From Pinus tabuliformis (taxonomy: Eukaryota > Streptophyta > Pinopsida > Pinales > Pinaceae): a DNA stretch of 64,000 nucleotides. Every line of letters begins with the position of its first letter. Position 1 is the stretch's first letter. The stretch is taken from the NCBI GenBank assembly GCA_031772625.1, contig CM062818.1:1283698277-1283762276 (forward strand), given 5' to 3'. This document shows positions 57,561-64,000 of the stretch, piece by piece. The notes below the pieces were generated by a model. The model ran no database searches. It worked only from the letters and a program-made list of their open reading frames with translations, and had not been told where the DNA came from. Position numbers and translations under genes: made by a program.

Positions 57561-58730
57561 ATGACTCATGAAGAAGAGGAAGAAATGCAATAGATATATC
57601 AAAATTACAAGACCAAATGCAACAAATTTCACTCTCACAAAAAGTAACAGAAGCTAAGATGGATGGTTTGAAGAAAGACATGGGAGCTAAGATGAATGAC
57701 ATGGAAGCTAATATGGATGGCATGATGGATGGTTTAAAGAAAGGTGTGGAAGCTAAGATGAATGGCGTGTAAGCTAAGATGGATGGCATAGAAGCTAAGA
57801 TGGATGGTTTAGAAGTAAATATTGAAGATTTGAAGAAATACATGGAAGGTTTGAAAAATTTGCTACAAGAAATTCTTCCTAATAGCGAAAAGGTGGTAGA
57901 GGAAACTCATAATGAGAATGAAATAAATGATAGTCATGATTTCATAGACTCTAAGGTTGGATTGAAGACCCACCATGTTCCAAAGATCGATATGAGGAAG
58001 TTTGATGGCAAGGATCTTGTAACATGGATACTACAGATGGAGCAATATTTCGATCTCCATAATGTGCAAAACACACAAAATGTATGCATTGCGACTTTAT
58101 ATTTGGAACCCAATTAGTTTGTATGGTATCGATAGATTTTCTCTCATAAATAAATTGTCACTTGGGCAATTTTTACGGAAGAAATGATAGCACATTATGA
58201 CGATACAAAAGGCAACACCTTTTTTAGCCAATTGATAAATCTCAAACAAAAGGGTTCAATGGTGGAGTACATTGAGGACTTCCATAAATTGAATATAAGG
58301 GTAAAAGATATTCTAGAGGATCATATAATTGATGATTTCATAGGGAATTTAAAGGATAGCATCCAACATGAGGTGCTCCTTTGGGAACATGATTCATTGG
58401 AGAAGTCATTCAAGTTGGCAAGAAAAATTGAAAGCAAAATTATGACAACAAGGAAGCCTACCAATCACAACTATAAATATGGAAGTGTTTTTTCCCCTAG
58501 CTTTCCACAACCTACAAGGTTGACACCACAACGATTGGAAGAAAAAGGAGAAAAAGGGCTTTGTTACAGTTGTGATAGAAAATACAATAAAGGTCATAAG
58601 TGTGCTGAGAAGACATTATTTTACATAGATTGTGAAGAGGAAGAAGAAAAGGAACAAGAAACACCAAAAGAAGAGGATACAAACCAGGAACAAATCCTAG
58701 AGAAAGAAGAAATAAATTCGACCATATCTT
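57561..58730 (+). pseudogene. T9 gag (broken) with heptad-repeat N-terminus
   Basis: A start at 57561 (MTHEEEEEMQ) is followed by a frame change. The main frame is visible from 57617 (MQQISLSQKVTEAKMDG). About 57650-57850 encodes repeated seven-residue units of the type EAKMDGL, predicted coiled coil. The gag core follows (PKIDMRKFDGKDLVTWILQM, EQYFDLHNV). Stops at 58115 and shortly after interrupt it, and the reading continues from about 58184 (HYDDTKGNTFFSQLINLKQK) in the same frame. A zinc knuckle CYSCDRKYNKGHKC is near 58561-58602. An acidic tail leads to protease. Confidence 0.85.
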
Positions 58731-59188
58731 GTAATGCATTGGTCGGAATTACCACTCCTCAAACTATCAAGATAGAAGGACATATCAAGAAGAAAGAGGT
58801 AATAGTGTTGATTGATTCGGGCAATACCCATGATTTTGTTCATTGTAAGATAACGAAGGAATTGAATTTCTTTCTATATCTAGCACCAGAGTGTCAATTG
58901 ACAGTTGCAAATGGAGGAACCATAAATTGCTCTGGAAAGTGCCATAATATCAATCTATCCATGGGAGAATATGTGTTTAATAGTCCAATGCTTTCCATTG
59001 CAATGGGTGGTGCTGATGTTGTACTAGGAGTCCAATGGCTACAATCTTTGGGTATGATATCTTTTAATTTTCAAGAACTTTTCTTGAATTTTTTTTGGGA
59101 AGGAAAGAAAGTTGAATTATGTGGTATCGCAGGAAAACTAGGAAAGACAATCATCTCTAATGGCATGACAAATCTTTTGAAGAAATAA
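58731..59188 (+). pseudogene. T9 protease
   Basis: In frame with gag: VIVLIDSGNTHDFVHCKI (D-S-G intact), then a flap region and GGADVVLGVQWLQSLG (the conserved LG....L motif). The frame stays open to 59188, then shifts. The domain itself looks complete, but the polyprotein is not. Confidence 0.85.
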
Positions 59189-59239
59189 CAATGGGGCATA
59201 ATTGCACAATTATGCTCAATAGAGGTTCAAACATCAAAA

Positions 59240-60030
59240 TCATCTATTTTTCCAAATCTCCAAAAAGTCTTGGACAATTATTTCATAGGTATTTGAGACT
59301 CCCAAGGGCCTCCCACTTATTTGTGATCATGACCATTCTATTCATTTGATTCCAGGAAGTGTTCCTCCAAACATCAGACCTTACAGATATCCCTATGCCC
59401 AAAAGAGTGAAATTGAACGTACGGTTGCATAAATTCTAGAGGTTGGTATAATTCAACCTAGTTAAGGTTCTTTCTCTGATCTAGTAGTATTGGTGCACAA
59501 GAAGGATGGATCATGGTGCATGTGTCCAGATTATAGGGAGCTCAACAAGCTCACTATTAAACATAAATTTTCCCTTTCCTGTCATTGATGAATTATTGGA
59601 TGAGTTGCATGGATAAATTTACTTCACCAAGTTGGACCTTCGTTTAGGATATCATCAATCAAAATTAAGACTGAAGACGTTCTGAAAACAACATTTAGAA
59701 CTCATGAGGGTCGTTATGAATTTTTGGTCATGCCTTTTGGCCTTACCAATGCACCTTCTACATTTCAAGGTTTGATGAATTCCATTTTCAAACCCTTCCT
59801 TAGAAAATTTGTGTTAGTATTTTTTGATGATATACTAATCTACAACAAGTCTTGGAAGGATCATGTTCAACATGTTGATAGAGTGCTCAAACTATTGGAG
59901 GAGAAACAATTATATGAAAAAACCTCCAAATGTTTCTTTGGAGTACAAGAGGTGAAATATTTGGGTCATATTGTATCTCATGAAGGTGTTAAGGTAGACC
60001 CTAGAAAAATTAAAGCCATTAAGGAATGAA
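59240..60030 (+). pseudogene. T9 reverse transcriptase (frameshifted)
   Basis: The N-terminal half (59240-59720) is readable only across several shifts: the nucleotides encode the GSVPPNIRPYRYP region, VLVHKKDGSWCM and a DYRELNKLT region. From 59724 the frame is open: [20 protein letters not shown] and the catalytic box VFFDDILIY (the usual tyrosine is phenylalanine, both aspartates kept). KYLGHIVSHEGVKVDP follows to 60029, where TGA stands for the expected tryptophan. Confidence 0.85.
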
Positions 60031-60620
60031 AAATCCCCACATCCATAAAGCATCTGCGAGGATTTCTCGGGTTGATAGGGTATTATCGTAAGTTTGTTAA
60101 GAATTATGGGAGAATAGTAGCACCTCTAACAACATTACTGAAGAAAGATGCATTTTCTTGGACTCCAGAAGCAACGAAAGCCTTTGAACATATTAAAGAA
60201 GCAATGTGCCAAGCATGGGTCTTAGCTATGCTAGACTTCACAAAAAAACTTTATTTTGGAATGTGATGCCTCAAGAAATGGAATTGGTGTTGTTTTATTG
60301 CAAGGAGAAAGACCCATTGATTCTGGAAGTCGTCCAATCAAAGGAAAGTATTGACACAAAGCTATTTATGAGAAGGAAATGTTGGCAATTCTACATGCAC
60401 TGAAGAAAAGGCGACCTTACCTAATGGGAAGACACTTCAAGGTAAAAACGGATCATGATAGTCTTAAATACTTTTTAGAACAAATATTATCTTCACAAGA
60501 GCAGGAAAAATGGGTCAGAAAGATGTTAGGTTATGACTTTGAAATCATCTACAAAAAAGGGAAGGAAAATGGTGTTACAAATGCACTCTCAAGAAAGGAT
60601 GAGGATGTGGAAGCATTGCT
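60031..60620 (+). pseudogene. T9 RT connection and RNase H (frameshifted)
   Basis: [19 protein letters not shown] and [20 protein letters not shown] precede RNase H. The first RNase H aspartate region falls at a shift near 60265. The later part is open from 60379 (MLAILHALKKRRPYLMGRHF), with VKTDHDSLKYFLEQ and YKKGKENGVTNALSRKDED. Confidence 0.85.
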
Positions 60621-61386
60621 TTGTTCCATTTCTATTATCCAACCAGATTGGATAAACGAAGCAAGGGATGAATCGAAGAATGATGAAGAAGTGTGGGAAC
60701 TTATTCAAAAGTTGCAGCAAGATCCTAGTAGATATGATACATTTAGTTGGAAAAATGATTCTTTATGGTACAAAGATTTCTTATACCTCTGTAAGAATTC
60801 CCAACTCAAACAAAAGATTCTTCTGGAATTGCACACCTGTCCCTTAGGAGGGCATTCAGGATTTTTAAAAACTTACCACAAGGTTAAGAAGGAATTTTTT
60901 TGGGATGGCCTTAAATGGGATATTCAAAAGTTTGTGGTGGAATGTTTGGTTTACCAACAAAATAAAGTTGAGACAATTAAGACCCCAGGTCTATTACAAC
61001 ATTTATTCATTCCAACTCAATGTTGGGGGGAGGTTTCAGTGGATTTTATCAGAAGTTTACCCAAGTCCGAAGGAAAGAGTGTCATCATGGTGGTAGTTGA
61101 TAAACTTACCAAGTATGCACACTTTTGTGCATTATCTAATCCATTTAAAGCCAGTACAATTGCTACTGAATTTATGGAAACAATTCAAAAGCTACATGGA
61201 AACCAAAAGATTATTGTAAGCGACAAAGATCCTATTTTCACTAGAAATTTTTGGACAGAATTATTTTCTTGTATCGGTACTCAGTTAGCTCATAGCTCAA
61301 CTTATCATCGTCAATCTGACAGGAAAACTAAGATAGTGAACAAGTTTTTGGAAGGATATCTTCATTGCTTTGTATATGAGAAATAA
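60621..61386 (+). pseudogene. T9 integrase, catalytic residue lost
   Basis: The zinc region has HTCPLGGHSGFLKTYHKVKK and VECLVYQQNK; the last cysteine of H-H-C-C is tyrosine. The core has EVSVDFIRSLPKSEGKS and IIVSDKDPIFTRNFWTE (two aspartates). Then comes SDRKTKIVNKFLEGYLH, where lysine occupies the position of the expected catalytic glutamate (usual motif QTE-V-N). The frame ends at TAA 61384-61386. Confidence 0.88.
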
Positions 61387-61403
61387 AAAAATGGGTCAAA
61401 TGG

Positions 61404-62095
61404 TTGCCTCTGGCTGAATGGTGGTGTAACATTTCCTTCCATACTGCAACAAAAATGACCCCATTTATGGCACTTTATGGATATCGTCCACTGTCCATCA
61501 CATCATATTTAAGAGAAAATTCTAAGGTTCAAGTAGTGGAAGATCACATCAAGCATCAACAAAAAGTTGTCCAACTCTTAAAGGGTAACTTGAATTTGGT
61601 GCATAATAGAATGAAACAACATATAGATCAACATTGTAGTGAAAGAAGTTTTGATGTAGGTGATTGGGTATTTCTACGACTACAGCCATACAAACAAATG
61701 TCCCTCAAGCAAGCTAAGAAGGATAATAAATTATCACCAAAGTATTATGGTTCGTACAAGGTGTTGCAAAAGATTAGTACTATGCAATACAAATTGGAAC
61801 TTCCTGCATCTTCCGGAGTGCACCCAGTTTTCCATGTTTCATGCTTAAAGAAAGTTATAGGTGACAAGCTCCTAGTTCAGACAATATTGTTAGAACTTGA
61901 CAAGGAAGGAAAAATCATATTGGAACCTGAAGCAGTCACTAAAACAAGAACTTGAAAACTACATAATCGATCAATTCCAGAGTACCTCATCAAGTGGAAG
62001 AACTTACCCACTGAAGATTCCACATGGGAGGATGAGAATTTTATACAGAAGCATCGGGAACTCCTCAAGCGTCAAGGACAACACTTTTTTGAATG
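61404..62095 (+). pseudogene. T9 integrase C-terminus and chromodomain
   Basis: 61404-61955 covers the distal integrase (MTPFMALYGYRPLSITSYLR, FDVGDWVFLRLQPYKQ, GVHPVFHVSCLKKVIGD). A TGA at 61953-61955 stands in a basic context, likely CGA originally. The same frame continues with IPEYLIKWKNLPTEDSTWED, a clear chromodomain core, to the TGA at 62093-62095. Chromodomains in this place are the hallmark of chromoviruses and can direct insertion into heterochromatin. Confidence 0.88.
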
Positions 62096-62104
62096 AGAGG
62101 GGCA
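62094..62104 (+). other. T9 polypurine tract
   Basis: GAGAGGGGCA directly before the 3' LTR (TGTTAGG at 62105), overlapping the end of the chromodomain frame. Confidence 0.8.
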
Positions 62105-62440
62105 TGTTAGGTCCCTGTAATACTGATGTATTCACTTATTATTATTGTTATTATAGCCCCTTATTTTTATTGCTGTGCCCATGTTGTCCCCATATTGTTA
62201 TTATTATGCCCCATAGAAGGCCACTATTGTTATTGTTGTGCCCTTAAATTATTATTGTTATGTCGGCTCTAATTATATTGTGACCCCTTAGACTCCTATA
62301 TATAGAAAGGAGGTCTTGTCATTTGTATCATCCAAGAATTGTTCATTTGTGTAATGCAAAGGAGGTTTCCCTCTCGAAGAGGCTGATTTTGAAGTCATTT
62401 ATCTATCTTTTCTTCTATTTTGTGAGCTAGTTGCATAACA
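62105..62440 (+). repeat. T9 3' LTR (336 bp)
   Basis: It starts TGTTAGGTCCCTG and ends TTGCATAACA. By eye it is about 91% identical to the 5' LTR, same length. The TATA region here reads TATATATAGAAA. Confidence 0.95.
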
Positions 62441-62486
62441 TTCATTCTATTTCAAACACAACAATAATACTCCAACAGGGTCTTTC
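62441..62486. repeat. 46-bp target duplication of T9, right copy
   Basis: It starts ttcattctat, ends agggtctttc, and continues into the T8 reading (minus strand YWKDPVGV). It differs from the left copy at five positions, similar to the LTR divergence. Confidence 0.88.
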
Positions 62487-63100
62487 CAATAAAGATTCCC
62501 ATTTGAAATAACAAACTTCAAAGCTTGTAGTCTTAGTGCTATGTACTTAACCTTGTCCATGTTGGTGAAAAATCAAGGAAACATAAGTAATTTATAATAT
62601 TTTTATACCATTCCGAGCATAAATATTTATATGCAATCCTCTTGTCTGTCTCTTTAACTTCTTATTTCTCTACTTCTGCATTAAGCACATAATCATAAAA
62701 CAACAAATTGATTCCCAAGTCTTTGAAATTTGCTTCAGATAATTTTTTTTTCTAAACCTTGTTCTTTTAATAGCTTTGTTGGTTTGACTTCCATACCATA
62801 TTTTTGTATTCTAGTTATCCACCTCCCTCGTTTGCCTTCACTTTCTCCCTCAGTGAGAATCTCTTTGATTACATATGTTGGTACACATGTTATTATTCTA
62901 GACTACAATACATAAGTTCTGAATGATTTTAAAGTTTTAACTAATATATATTCCCATTTCTCCAATATATCATATGCCAATTTTGCATCTCTTAATACTT
63001 TGTTGAAAAATGCCACAGGATGTTCTTTTCCATCTGCATTCTTCTGCAATACTAAAACATTCTATTCAGAAATTTTACCTTGGACTTCTGCCATTATGGA
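62487..63100 (-). pseudogene. T8 RNase H to integrase remnant
   Basis: On the minus strand, fragments such as ILVKTLKSFRTYVL, EILTEGESEGKRGRWITRIQ and KYGMEVKPTKLLKEQG belong to the RNase H/linker part. They are followed by KFVISNGNLYWKDP at the integrase start (62560-62487). Stops and shifts are frequent. Confidence 0.6.
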
Positions 63101-63229
63101 CTGATGGCCTTCTTGTCTTCCAATGCTACAATGATCCTTGGAATTTTATAAGAAATGTCATTGAATGTTGAAGCTTCCTATAGGTTATTTACCATATCCC
63201 TTTTATTTGTTGGATTTTATGGAAAATCT

Positions 63230-63960
63230 CTCCACAAGTGATTTTTACTACAACCCCAACATGGTGGTTTGGTTGCTTCAATAAAGCTTTTATTCCATGC
63301 TCCAAGTCCTTGTTCACTTTTCTGTCCAAAATTCCTTGGCTAGTTCATACTTTTGCTATAATTCTCTCCTTGGTTACTTTTGAAAGTATTTGGAAAATTT
63401 GGTTTCTTGAACCCCTTTTTCTTAATGCTGAACTTCTCATGCTTTTTGGCCATCCAACTTTTTGAGTTGTCACATTTCTTCTGATTTTGAGCAAAACACA
63501 ACTTTTCCTTTCTTACAGTTTCATCCATGGTTTTTGGGTTATCAAACTCAATCCTTTCCCTGTATGGAAAAGGTAAACAACTAAAAAATATTTTATATTT
63601 TGGCCTTTTCTTCCTTAAAGTATAGTACATATCTCAACAAACTCATGAACTCTTTAGCAAACTTTTCCATCATAAACTGTCTTAATATTAACTCATGAAA
63701 CTCTCTAGATTTTTCATCAAAATATCTTTTAGTTAGATATTTCTTTTTAAATTCTTTCCTAAAGAGTTTCCAAGTCATATTTTTACTTCTGATTCTTTTA
63801 ACATCCTTATTCTCTTCCCACCATAAGGCTACCTTACTAGTCAATTGATAATTTGCCAATCTTGCCTTCAAATTACTTGGATAATTGTAGACCTTGAAAT
63901 ATTTGGACATATTAAGAAGCCATGCTTATGCTCCTTCCTTAGATTCACCATCAAAATTAG
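63230..63960 (-). pseudogene. T8 gag (partly open)
   Basis: The minus frame 63910-63593 reads MSKYFKVYNYPSNLKARLAN, then SKVALWWEENKDVKRI, NMTWKLFRKEFKKKYLTKRY and KSREFHELILRQFMMEKFAK. This is a typical gag core with ALWWE and a long helical part. After stops it reaches a knuckle-like CWGCSKNHLWRDF (about 63270-63230) whose last cysteine is phenylalanine. The N-terminus extends beyond 63910 without a clear start. Confidence 0.78.
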
Positions 63961-64000
63961 GAGGCCTAATGTTTTTAAATTTTCATTGTAGCTGAGATTC

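Larger units (their letters stand above)
56494..62440 (+). mobile_element. T9: chromovirus (Reina-like) with 46-bp flanking duplication
   Basis: A 5.95-kb element with 336-bp LTRs (TGTTAGGTCCC...GCATAACA), PBS, gag, protease, RT, RNase H, integrase and a C-terminal chromodomain, then a purine tract. I count about 30 differences between the LTRs (about 9%). It lies antisense in the integrase of T8. Its flanks are a 46-bp direct repeat rather than 5 bp. Small size, short LTRs and the chromodomain suggest the Reina clade (from memory). Several stops, frameshifts and lost catalytic residues make it inactive. Confidence 0.93.
55941..63990 (-). mobile_element. T8: decayed gypsy element lacking protease and RT, split by T9
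   Basis: On the minus strand gag (63960-63230) is followed after a short gap by RNase H remnants (about 63100-62700), then integrase (62560-62487 and 56493-55941). Protease and RT are missing, so an internal deletion occurred. T9 entered the integrase region. The left end and LTRs are not visible, and the right end runs to the window edge. Confidence 0.65.

Noticed and set aside
57556-57843. Minus-strand repeat protein opposite T9 gag
   Set aside because: It is the antisense shadow of the 21-bp gag minisatellite.

Overview
This window looks like nuclear heterochromatin from a large-genome seed plant. I see no bacterial, organellar or rRNA/tRNA features. Almost everything recognisable is LTR retrotransposon sequence, nested up to four deep and mostly decayed. 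A gymnosperm is plausible because many old copies are retained, but this is inference. Clade names (Galadriel-, Tat/Ogre-, Athila-, Reina-like) come from memory of motifs and primer-binding sites, not from a search.

Left part (1-3.5 kb): a 469-codon open frame on the minus strand runs off the left edge (1-1408). Upstream of it lies a CpG-rich region with clustered TGACGTCA sites and an 11-bp hairpin.

3.5-31 kb is an old plus-strand Ty3/gypsy element, T1. It has gag, protease, two extra gag-like segments, RT, RNase H and integrase, followed by an unusual long third reading frame and a candidate 3' LTR at 30484. T1 is split twice. T2 (6747-12613, TSD CACCG) is a young Galadriel-like chromovirus sitting in the RT/RNase H region. 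T3 (16106-28404, TSD GAGTT) has long LTRs and almost no interior, and sits in the third frame. One LTR of T3 is itself split by T4 (16395-25443, TSD TTGCC), a non-autonomous element coding only gag and protease. T4 in turn contains a solo LTR of its own family (19725-20772, TSD AGTTC).

34.6-52.4 kb is a decayed minus-strand Athila-like element, T5. It is split by T6 (36311-45143), a better preserved relative of T4 with an intact 575-codon gag-protease frame, and by T7 (47265-50632), a TG...CA unit of unclear type. 55.9-64 kb is a decayed minus-strand gypsy element, T8, which has lost protease and RT. It is split by T9 (56494-62440), a plus-strand chromovirus flanked by a 46-bp duplication instead of the usual 5 bp.

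The best candidates for something undescribed are: (1) covarying hairpin repeats in the 3' regions of both gag-protease elements T4 and T6; (2) the roughly 1,000-codon third frame of T1, together with gag-like domains placed between its protease and RT; (3) the 46-bp target duplication of T9; (4) the open 469-codon frame at the left edge. Stops in T1 are mainly TAG where glutamine is expected, which fits CHG-methylation decay.
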